Assembly (NCBI GenBank): GCA_026996935.1
Contig: JALWJW010000088.1
Coordinates: forward strand, 12,562 to 21,230
DNA: 8,669 bases
Reading direction: 5' to 3'
From: Hyphomicrobiales bacterium
Lineage (GTDB): Bacteria; Pseudomonadota; Alphaproteobacteria; Rhizobiales; Aestuariivirgaceae
Below are positions 1-5,234 of the stretch, in pieces. The notes below the pieces were generated by a model. The model saw only the letters and a list, made by a program, of their open reading frames with translations. It did no database searches and was not told the DNA's origin. The position numbers and the translations under genes were made by a program. The stretch's first letter is position 1; the number at the start of each line of letters is the position of its first letter.

Positions 1-85
1 CCGCCGCCTGCCGAATGAGCACATCATATATATAGCGTTACATATAAAGAAGAATGCGTGATTTATTCGGGCATTTTTCAACAAA

Positions 86-130
86 CTTATGCCCCAGCCA
101 CTAGAAATTTACCTGTGGTTGGGGCATAAG
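86..130. repeat. Long inverted repeat upstream of the NDUFA12 gene
   Basis: Arms 86-101 and 115-130 are complementary over 16 bp with one G-T wobble (position 97 with 119), around a 13-nt loop. The stem has a GGGGC/GCCCC core. Neither side has a proper T run: the + side continues AGGG, and the - side continues with the weakly T-rich TTTGTTG. It could end transcription from a gene left of the window, be a Rho-type or bidirectional stop, or be a 5' leader structure of the NDUFA12 transcript, whose start codon lies 59 bases downstream. The pairing is directly visible; its role is unknown. Confidence 0.6.
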
Positions 131-188
131 AGGGCTAACAAGTCATCTGCCCAACTTTGAACGGCAATATTCGCGTAAGGTGAGCAAT

Positions 189-566
189 ATGTGGAACTTC
201 ATCAAGCAACTCTTTATCTGGTGGGACGGTCAAACCCTTGGCACACGTTTCTTTACCTGGCGCAAAGGCAACAGCGTTGGCCAGGACGAATTTGGCAATG
301 AATATTACGAAACCAAAGACAGCGTAAAGCGCTGGGTTGTATTTAATGGCCCGGCTGAAGGGTCTGCTGTGCCGGCAGGTTGGAATAGTTGGCTGCAACA
401 TCGCACAGACACACCACCGAGTGAAGAAAAATACACAGCAAAAGTTTGGGAAGCCCCACATATGGCAAACCCAACAGGCACCCCAAACGCCTACCGCCCC
501 GCAGGCAGCATTTTGTCCCGCAACCCAAAAGCGATCAAACCAGATTACGAAGCCTGGACCCCTTAA
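189..566 (+). CDS. NADH:ubiquinone oxidoreductase accessory subunit, NDUFA12 family
   Basis: A 125-residue soluble protein of the NDUFA12 (B17.2) family, an accessory subunit of respiratory complex I that sits on the peripheral arm at the inner membrane. The evidence is the family pattern in order: an aromatic N-terminus with FIWWDGQTLGTRFFTWRKG, then GQDEFGNEYYE, the RRW-like block KRWVVFNG, then a proline-rich second half with GWNSWLQHRTDTPP and a basic tail. The ATG at 189 is preferred to a GTG at 180 because AGGTGA (179-184) lies 4 nt before it and overlaps the GTG. Homologues also begin close to this Met-Trp, as far as I recall. A strong terminator follows at 596-623, so it is probably transcribed alone. 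Complex I core genes are not in the window; family members are usually unlinked to the nuo operon. Confidence 0.93.
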   Translation: MWNFIKQLFIWWDGQTLGTRFFTWRKGNSVGQDEFGNEYYETKDSVKRWVVFNGPAEGSAVPAGWNSWLQHRTDTPPSEEKYTAKVWEAPHMANPTGTPNAYRPAGSILSRNPKAIKPDYEAWTP

Positions 567-595
567 GGCGATAGTCCAAAAACATCGAAACATTC

Positions 596-623
596 AAAGA
601 GCCTCAAACATTTGAGGCTCTTT
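596..623 (+). terminator. Rho-independent terminator of the NDUFA12 gene
   Basis: A 9-bp perfect stem (599-607 with 612-620, GAGCCTCAA/TTGAGGCTC) with a 4-nt loop, extended by three A-T pairs, runs straight into six T residues (621-626). It lies 29 bases after the NDUFA12 stop codon. The A run on its left side means it could also work weakly on the - strand. Confidence 0.9.
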
Positions 624-750
624 TTTATTGTTGCTAGTTACTAAAAGCAATAAATACCAGGTTAAGTTAAACTCGAAAATAACGGTTATGCCAATTCCTT
701 ATTGACAACAGGAAAGCACCGTATTGTCATCATTTTCCCAGCGTCAAACT

Positions 751-782
751 TTGCCATATCAGTGCCATAGAGAATCTATTAT
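751..782 (+). promoter_or_regulatory. Weak sigma-70-like promoter candidate for mlaD
   Basis: TTGCCA (751-756) and TATTAT (777-782) each match five and five of six consensus bases, but the spacer is 20 bp, longer than the favoured 16-18. It is the best pair I find between the terminator at 596-623 and the mlaD start at 824. A TTGACA at 702-707 has no convincing -10 partner. A GANTC site (772-776) overlaps the candidate. The location is an inference; some promoter is expected here because the upstream gene is terminated. Confidence 0.25.
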
Positions 783-823
783 GATGCACATAACAATTTC
801 GCTCTAAAAATGGATATTGCCTG

Positions 824-1273
824 ATGAAGAACAGTTTTGTGGAAACGATTGTAGGTGCGGTGGTTCTGGCAATCGCAGCTGGGTTTTTTATGTTTTTATA
901 TAATTCCAGTAGCGTTGGTGCCACTGGCGGCATAAAAATCATCGCTGAGTTTGAGAATATCGAAGGCATTTCAGTTGGTTCTGACATTCGTATGGCAGGT
1001 ATTAAAATTGGCTCCGTGGTTGAGCAAAAGCTCGATCCGGAATCTTTTCAGGCCGTTGTGACGATGTCAGTTGCAGGTAATCTCAAACTAACCGACGACA
1101 CGACCGCTAAAATCACGTCAGAAGGATTGCTTGGTTCAAAGTTTATCGCCCTTGAAATTGGCGGTAGCGATGAGATTTTAAAAGATGGTGACAGCCTGTC
1201 TCACACGCAAAGTGCGCTGGATATTTGGGCGCTGATTAACGAATTTATGTTCTCTGATAAGAAAAACAAATAA
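824..1273 (+). CDS. mlaD: MlaD-family MCE-domain protein (phospholipid transport)
   Basis: A 149-residue inner-membrane-anchored MCE protein. Residues 7-26 form one transmembrane helix with a short N-terminal tail. Residues about 37-115 are a single MCE/MlaD domain, with GIKIIAEFENIEGISVGSDI followed by RMAGIKIGSV, LDPESFQAVV and the EGLLGSKFIALE block. MlaD proteins form hexamers that carry phospholipid between the inner membrane ABC transporter (MlaFEB) and periplasmic MlaC. The length fits a short MlaD: only about 35 residues follow the domain. MlaE, MlaF and MlaC are not adjacent, so partners must be elsewhere if the system is complete. The ATG at 824 gives a full anchor, but its Shine-Dalgarno is poor. 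It ends in two consecutive stops (TAATAA). It is probably co-transcribed with the DUF2155 gene downstream, since no terminator is visible between them. Confidence 0.9.
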   Translation: MKNSFVETIVGAVVLAIAAGFFMFLYNSSSVGATGGIKIIAEFENIEGISVGSDIRMAGIKIGSVVEQKLDPESFQAVVTMSVAGNLKLTDDTTAKITSEGLLGSKFIALEIGGSDEILKDGDSLSHTQSALDIWALINEFMFSDKKNK

Positions 1274-1362
1274 TAAGTGTGTCATTAAAGAGTAATTTGT
1301 GTGAATGCTTAAGATGGTTCCACAAGCCATTTTCTGACCAATTTTTTAATGAAAAATAAGCT

Positions 1363-1467
1363 GTGCTCTCAAAAGTTGAAACATCACTGGCACCAGTGCT
1401 AAAAGACGCAAACGGCAATTGGACTGCTGATTATTTGCGGATAAGGTTTAAAGCAACAAAATTATGA
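1363..1467 (+). CDS. Doubtful 34-codon ORF overlapping the DUF2155 start (small gene or gene remnant)
   Basis: A GTG-started frame of 34 codons whose TGA stop overlaps the DUF2155 ATG as ATGA (1464-1467), the classic arrangement for coupled translation. Its second half, DANGNWTADYLRIRFKATKL, reads like the tail of a real protein, but I cannot name the family. The same frame is open further upstream from GTG 1279 to a TAA at 1357-1359 (26 codons), so one stop separates two short open stretches. Against it: no Shine-Dalgarno before 1363, some rare-looking codons (CTA, ATA, AGG), and small size. A decayed C-terminus of a lost gene, a genuine small protein, or chance are all possible. Confidence 0.3.
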   Translation: MLSKVETSLAPVLKDANGNWTADYLRIRFKATKL

Positions 1468-1922
1468 AGAAAACACATCTTTTCAAAGACTTATTGGCTT
1501 TAACCTTATTTGGTTTAGCTTTTATTGGCACATCGGCAAATGCTGCCGCGATAAAAAATCCGATAGCCATTTTCGCCGGGCTTGATAAAATTACAGGTAC
1601 AATTACGACCTTTGAAATTAACGTCAACCAAACCAAACGCTTTGGCAGTTTAAACATTACACCGCGCGTTTGTTATTCACGACCTCTAACTGAAGAGCCT
1701 AAAACCACGGCTTTTCTAGAAATCGACGAAAACCGTTTGGATGGAACACGCCAACGCATTTTTACCGGGTGGATGTTGGCGCAAAGCCCGGGACTAAACG
1801 CGCTTGAACACCCTGTTTATGACATCTGGCTCACCGGCTGCCGCAACCCCAACGCCCCCAAAGACCCAGCCGACACCCTGCCGCCATTAGATGACAACAA
1901 GAAAAAACCAGCGGCTAATTAA
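1464..1922 (+). CDS. DUF2155 domain-containing exported protein
   Basis: A 152-residue protein of unknown function matching the DUF2155 family, which is largely alphaproteobacterial. Residues 1-27 are a signal peptide: a KK start, a hydrophobic core LLALTLFGLAFIGTS, and likely cleavage after ANA. The mature part carries the family blocks: LDKITGTITTFEI near 40-52, FGSLNITPRVCYSRP at 60-74, FLEIDENR, QRIFTGWMLAQSPGLNALEHPVYDIWL and a terminal TGCR. Two cysteines, C70 and C126, are the only ones in the mature chain and probably form a disulfide in the periplasm. The tail is Pro/Lys/Asp-rich and looks disordered. No Shine-Dalgarno lies within normal reach of the ATG, so initiation may depend on translation of the short frame overlapping it. 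It sits downstream of mlaD, which suggests but does not prove an envelope role. Confidence 0.9.
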   Translation: MKKTHLFKDLLALTLFGLAFIGTSANAAAIKNPIAIFAGLDKITGTITTFEINVNQTKRFGSLNITPRVCYSRPLTEEPKTTAFLEIDENRLDGTRQRIFTGWMLAQSPGLNALEHPVYDIWLTGCRNPNAPKDPADTLPPLDDNKKKPAAN

Positions 1923-1964
1923 GGGACATTTGTTCATTCTGGTCAGTAGTTTACCACCCCACGC

Positions 1965-2080
1965 CGTCATTCCTGTGCTTGACACAGGAATCCATACCGC
2001 TGGGTTATCGGCTTAGTAGGTGGTGATTTTAAAAGTGCAAGTCTCAGGAATCGATACCTGTGACGAGCACAGGTATGACG
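1965..2080. repeat. Two-hairpin palindromic intergenic repeat, copy 1
   Basis: The element is bounded by inverted CGTCAT (1965-1970) and ATGACG (2075-2080). It holds two hairpins: ATTCCTGTG/CACAGGAAT (1969-1977 with 1983-1991, 5-nt loop) and ATACCTGTG/CACAGGTAT (2054-2062 with 2068-2076, 5-nt loop). Spacer DNA separates them. This is the architecture of REP-like or small MITE-type elements. It lies between the convergent DUF2155 and aat genes, 42 bases after the DUF2155 stop, where hairpins could protect or end both transcripts, although no T run follows. The related copy at 2792-2876 shows it is a family. Confidence 0.75.
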
Positions 2081-2111
2081 GGAAGGGGGCATTTGTTTAG
2101 AGGTTTTAAAC

Positions 2112-2762
2112 TCAACCAGCCCGCGCCAACTTCAAAACTTCATCCGCATCACCATCGCCCTTAAAAGCATCAAACTCGGCATCAACGCCCAGCGCTGGTT
2201 CCAGCATTAAATGATAGTCATCGCGCGGCACGCCAACAAGGCCAAATTGGGTGAGGTGATCGTTGGTGAACTGGGCATCTAAAAGCGCAAAACCGCCAAA
2301 CTTTAGCCGTGCTACTAAATGCACCAGCGCCACTTTGGACGCATCGGTTGCGCGAGAAAACATGCTTTCGCCAAAGAACGCTGCGCCAATGCGGATACCG
2401 TACAATCCGCCAACAAGTTTCCCATCTTGCCAGCACTCAACACTATGCCCGCAGCCCATTTTATGCAGTTGATTGTAAAGCGAGATGATGCGCGAATTAA
2501 TCCAGGTGGAATCGCGCATATCAGATACCGCTGCACAGGCTTTAATCACTGCATCAAAGTCACTATCAACCCGTACTTCAAAGTCTTGCTTACGCACCTT
2601 TTTTGCCAGTGATCGCGGCACGTGAAACCCGCGCAAGGGGATAATACCGCGCTCTTCAGGCTCCACCCAATAAAGCGAGTTGTCCTGCCCATCATCGGCC
2701 ATCGGAAAAATGCCGGCGGCATAAGCACGGAGCAGTATTTGCGGGGTTATTGTTGCAGTCAT
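2112..2762 (-). CDS. aat: Leucyl/phenylalanyl-tRNA--protein transferase
   Basis: A 216-residue cytoplasmic enzyme that moves Leu or Phe from aminoacyl-tRNA to the N-terminus of proteins starting with Lys or Arg. This creates an N-degron for ClpS/ClpAP. Family blocks are all present: [10 protein letters not shown] (13-22), [22 protein letters not shown] (31-52), STWI near 85-88, GGLYGIRIG (118-126), [15 protein letters not shown] (129-143) and the end motif [15 protein letters not shown] (160-174). The length is typical. The ATG at 2762 gives the standard N-terminus, but no strong Shine-Dalgarno is visible. It lies 120 bases after accC on the same strand with a palindromic repeat between them, so it may be the last gene of the aroQ-accB-accC transcript or have its own start. 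It converges with the DUF2155 gene. Confidence 0.96.
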   Translation of the reverse strand: MTATITPQILLRAYAAGIFPMADDGQDNSLYWVEPEERGIIPLRGFHVPRSLAKKVRKQDFEVRVDSDFDAVIKACAAVSDMRDSTWINSRIISLYNQLHKMGCGHSVECWQDGKLVGGLYGIRIGAAFFGESMFSRATDASKVALVHLVARLKFGGFALLDAQFTNDHLTQFGLVGVPRDDYHLMLEPALGVDAEFDAFKGDGDADEVLKLARAG

Positions 2763-2791
2763 TTACTAAAGTTCGCTAATTCACACTCACT

Positions 2792-2876
2792 CGTTATTCT
2801 CGCGAAAGCGGGAACTTACGGCCAAGTGCTTTGCAGGTCGTTGGCTTACTGGATTCCCGCTTTCGCGGGAATGACG
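2792..2876. repeat. Two-hairpin palindromic intergenic repeat, copy 2, between accC and aat
   Basis: Same design as the copy at 1965-2080: CGTTAT (2792-2797) and ATGACG (2871-2876) ends and two internal hairpins. One is 2797-2803 with 2808-2814 (7 bp, one G-T wobble, GAAA loop on the + strand). The other is ATTCCCGC/GCGGGAAT, 2853-2860 with 2865-2872 (8 bp, loop TTTC on +, GAAA on -). One + frame through it reads WIPAFAGMT, the familiar false peptide of such repeats. It begins 6 bases past the accC stop and ends 29 bases before the aat ATG. The accC-aat mRNA would therefore carry a CG-closed GAAA-tetraloop hairpin that may slow 3' decay of the accBC message. Confidence 0.8.
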
Positions 2877-2882
2877 ATAAAG

Positions 2883-4226
2883 TTAAGCATCTTTTGCCAA
2901 ATATTTTTCAAGCCAGTGAATGTCATAATTGCCATCCATAATATCTTTTTCTTTCAACAAATCCTGAAACAACGGAATAGTTGTGTCAATGCCTTGAATG
3001 ACATATTCATCCAGCGCACGCCGCAACCGCATGAGGCAGTCATTGCGGGTATTGCCAAATACAATCAGTTTACCGATGAGGCTGTCATAATAGGGTGGTA
3101 TGGAATAACCGGAATAAATACCCGAATCCACCCGAACACCAAGACCGCCAGGCACATGAACATTTTCAACCAAGCCGGGAGAAGGCATAAAGGTGCGAGC
3201 ATTTTCAGCATTTATTCGGCACTCAATCGCATGGCCATTAAAGCTGATATCATCCTGGGTGTAGCCAAGTTTTGCCCCCGCCGCGATGCGGATTTGTTCC
3301 TGTACCAAATCAATGCCCGTAATCATCTCGGTGATTGGGTGTTCAACTTGCAAACGGGTGTTCATTTCAATGAAATAGAACTCGCCATTTTCGTATAAGA
3401 ATTCAATCGTACCAGCGCCAGAATAATTCATATCGGCAATGGCTTTGGCACAAGTTGCACCAATTTTTGCCCGCTGGTCATCATTTAAGGCAGGTGAGCG
3501 GGCCTCTTCCCAAACTTTTTGGTGCCGGCGTTGAAGGGAGCAATCGCGCTCGCCAAGATGAACGCCGCCACCTTGTCCATCACCTAAAACCTGAATTTCA
3601 ATGTGGCGCGGTTTGCCCAGATATTTCTCGATATACACCGAGCCGTCACCAAAGGCGGTTTTGGCTTCGGTTTGGGTCATTTGCAAAGACACTTCCATGT
3701 CCTCGCGTTTTTCCACCACCCGCATACCGCGGCCACCGCCGCCAGCGGCCGCTTTAATAATGACGGGAAAGCCAATATCATTGGCGATTTTAATAGCTTC
3801 TTGAGGGTCTTCAACTGCACCGGGAGAACCGGGAACAACGGGAATGCCTAAACGGTCAACTGTTTGTTTGGCGGCAATTTTATCACCCATGATGCGAATA
3901 TCATCACCACTGGGGCCAATAAAAGTGACACCATGTTCTTTCAAAATATCGGAAAATTGAGCATTTTCAGATAAGAAGCCATAACCTGGATGAACTGCAT
4001 CAGCACCAGTAATTTCGCATGCTGACAAGATAGCAGGAATACTTAAATAGCTGTCGGTTGCAGGTGGTGGGCCAATACATACACTTTCATCGGCCAGGCG
4101 CACATGCATCGCATTTTCATCAGCGGTGGAATGCACAGCAACTGTTGCGATGCCAAGCTCGTTACAGGCACGCAAAACCCGCAATGCAATTTCGCCGCGA
4201 TTGGCTATCAGAACTTTTTCGAACAT
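2883..4226 (-). CDS. accC: Acetyl-CoA carboxylase, biotin carboxylase subunit
   Basis: A 447-residue ATP-grasp enzyme that carboxylates the biotin on AccB using ATP and bicarbonate, the first half-reaction of malonyl-CoA synthesis in the cytoplasm. The N-terminal biotin carboxylase fold starts FEKVLIANRGEIALRV, with HPGYGFLSEN at 79-88. K116 and K159 match the ATP-binding lysines, with the glycine loop AAAGGGGRGMRVV at 159-171. Then come H209, GERDCSLQRRHQKVWEEAR (225-243), metal and catalytic residues E275, E287, N289, R291 and E295 in EMNTRLQVEHPITE, and R337 in IECRINAE. The length is normal. It starts 11 bases after accB; AGGACA (4239-4234) overlaps the accB TAG stop and serves as Shine-Dalgarno, so the two are likely coupled. 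It is a stand-alone subunit, without the fused biotin domain of propionyl- or methylcrotonyl-CoA carboxylases. Confidence 0.98.
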   Translation of the reverse strand: MFEKVLIANRGEIALRVLRACNELGIATVAVHSTADENAMHVRLADESVCIGPPPATDSYLSIPAILSACEITGADAVHPGYGFLSENAQFSDILKEHGVTFIGPSGDDIRIMGDKIAAKQTVDRLGIPVVPGSPGAVEDPQEAIKIANDIGFPVIIKAAAGGGGRGMRVVEKREDMEVSLQMTQTEAKTAFGDGSVYIEKYLGKPRHIEIQVLGDGQGGGVHLGERDCSLQRRHQKVWEEARSPALNDDQRAKIGATCAKAIADMNYSGAGTIEFLYENGEFYFIEMNTRLQVEHPITEMITGIDLVQEQIRIAAGAKLGYTQDDISFNGHAIECRINAENARTFMPSPGLVENVHVPGGLGVRVDSGIYSGYSIPPYYDSLIGKLIVFGNTRNDCLMRLRRALDEYVIQGIDTTIPLFQDLLKEKDIMDGNYDIHWLEKYLAKDA

Positions 4227-4237
4227 TTGTTGCTGTC

Positions 4238-4672
4238 CTATTCAATGATAACCAAAGGTTCGCCAAATTCTACTGGTTGGCCGTCTTCAACCAAAATAGC
4301 TTTAACCACACCAGCTTTGGTTGCCGGAATCTGGTTCATTGTTTTCATGGCCTCAACAATCAGCAAAGGATCACCAACACTAACGCTGGCACCAACTTCA
4401 ACGAAACGGGCCGCGCCAGGGGCAGGGGCAAGGTAAACCGTGCCAACCATAGGTGATGTTTCCGCATTTGCGTTAGCAGTTGGCTCTGCCGCCGCACTTG
4501 GCGCTGGTGCCGCAACGGGGGCCGGGCCTGGTGCTGCTGCAACCATTTGACCACCTTTGGCAACGCGAATACGAAAGTCATTCTGTTCAACTTCAATTTC
4601 GGTCAGTCCTGTTTCATCCAACAGGCCCGCCAGTTCGCGGATCATTTCTTTATCGAGTTTTGTTTTAGACAT
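4238..4672 (-). CDS. accB: Acetyl-CoA carboxylase, biotin carboxyl carrier protein
   Basis: A 144-residue carrier that shuttles carboxybiotin between AccC and the AccAD carboxyltransferase. Residues 1-38 are the usual AccB N-terminal segment ([24 protein letters not shown]). Residues 44-70 are an Ala/Pro-rich flexible linker, and 73-144 form the biotinyl-lipoyl domain. The biotin attachment lysine is K110 in [10 protein letters not shown]; Thr after the Lys replaces the commoner Met or Leu, a conservative family variant. The [11 protein letters not shown] stretch around 84-94 corresponds to the thumb region seen in AccB proteins. It begins 31 bases after aroQ and ends 11 bases before accC, giving the common alphaproteobacterial order aroQ-accB-accC. 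The Shine-Dalgarno is weak (GAGC about 8 nt upstream). Confidence 0.97.
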   Translation of the reverse strand: MSKTKLDKEMIRELAGLLDETGLTEIEVEQNDFRIRVAKGGQMVAAAPGPAPVAAPAPSAAAEPTANANAETSPMVGTVYLAPAPGAARFVEVGASVSVGDPLLIVEAMKTMNQIPATKAGVVKAILVEDGQPVEFGEPLVIIE

Positions 4673-4703
4673 ATGTTTTGCTCAAATTATTTAATGGCTA
4701 TTT

Positions 4704-5138
4704 TCAAAGTATTTTGTGAACGGCTTCAATTGCCAGTTCGTATCCGTTGGCTCCCAATCCACAAATCACCCCTTGGGCAACTGGTGATACAAAGCTTTTG
4801 TGGCGAAATTCCTCACGCTTATAGATGTTTGATAAATGAACTTCAATAATCGGTACATCTACCATGCGCAGGCTGTCATGCAGGGCAACCGAGGTATGTG
4901 TATAAGCAGCGGCATTGATAATGATGGCACAGGCGCTTTTTTGGGCTTCTTGCACGTGGCTAACCAGATCGCCTTCATTATTTGTTTGGCGAAAGTCTAT
5001 TGTAAGGTTTAAGGAATCGGCCTTTTGTTTACACAAGACAGATATATCATCAAGTGTCTGCACGCCATACACATCTGGTTCACGCGTACCCAACAGATTG
5101 AGATTTGGTCCATTCAGGATATATATTGGCTTAGACAT
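4704..5138 (-). CDS. aroQ: 3-dehydroquinate dehydratase, type II
   Basis: A 144-residue small dodecamer-type enzyme that converts 3-dehydroquinate to 3-dehydroshikimate in the shikimate pathway. Numbered from the chosen start, the residues fall exactly where the well-studied type II enzymes have them: NGPNLNLLGTREPDVYG with R19 and catalytic Y24, NNEGDLV at 53-59, N75 and H81 in INAAAYTHTSVALHDSL, D88, H101 in EVHLSN, and R112 in FRHKSF. I chose ATG 5138 (MSKPIYILNGP) over an in-frame ATG at 5153. GAGGGAG (5151-5145) is 6 nt before 5138 and overlaps the upstream ATG, and the family starts just before the I-L-N-G-P-N block. It is the first gene of the accB-accC unit. A stem that pairs with its ribosome binding site is described at 5146-5187. 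Confidence 0.97.
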   Translation of the reverse strand: MSKPIYILNGPNLNLLGTREPDVYGVQTLDDISVLCKQKADSLNLTIDFRQTNNEGDLVSHVQEAQKSACAIIINAAAYTHTSVALHDSLRMVDVPIIEVHLSNIYKREEFRHKSFVSPVAQGVICGLGANGYELAIEAVHKIL

Positions 5139-5145
5139 CACAAGC

Positions 5146-5187
5146 TCCCTCATCGCATCACTAATAACACGGATTCTTGATGAGGGA
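5146..5187 (-). promoter_or_regulatory. Leader hairpin covering the aroQ ribosome binding site
   Basis: On the - strand, 5187-5179 (TCCCTCATC) is perfectly complementary to 5154-5146 (GATGAGGGA), a 9-bp stem with a 24-nt loop. The right arm contains most of the aroQ Shine-Dalgarno GAGGGAG (5151-5145). A transcript starting upstream of 5187 could fold to hide the site, while one starting inside the loop could not. The complementarity is seen directly; a regulatory role is inferred. Confidence 0.45.
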
Positions 5188-5192
5188 AGATC

Positions 5193-5212
5193 AAAAGGGC
5201 GAATAACCCCTT
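5193..5212 (-). terminator. Weak intrinsic terminator candidate after the DsbA-family gene
   Basis: On the - strand AAGGG (5212-5208) pairs with CCCTT (5199-5195) around an 8-nt loop, followed by only four T in all (5196-5193). It lies 22 bases after the DsbA-family stop and before aroQ. The stem is short and the T run poor, so read-through into aroQ is likely. Confidence 0.3.
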
Positions 5213-5234
5213 AGAAACAGCAAGTTTTCCAGTC

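Noticed and set aside
1..18. Possible tail of an upstream + strand gene (PPPAE then TGA)
   Set aside because: Five codons are too few to support any gene; other frames also look unremarkable.
135..593. 152-codon - strand ORF opposite the NDUFA12 gene
   Set aside because: It lies antisense to a clear family member, has a Cys/Trp/Phe-heavy composition, and shows no recognisable domain.
661..690. CtrA-type TTAA-N7-TTAA site near TTAAGTTAA
   Set aside because: The two TTAA are one base apart, not seven; no proper site is seen.
702..730. TTGACA at 702-707 as a promoter -35
   Set aside because: No acceptable -10 lies 16-18 bp downstream (TGTCAT is poor).
2622..3398. 258-codon + strand ORF spanning the aat start, the repeat and accC
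   Set aside because: It is antisense to two certain genes; its most distinctive part, WIPAFAGMT, is the known false translation of the palindromic repeat.
4058..4456. Antisense + strand ORFs across accC and accB
   Set aside because: They are shadow frames of strongly conserved genes, with no domain of their own.
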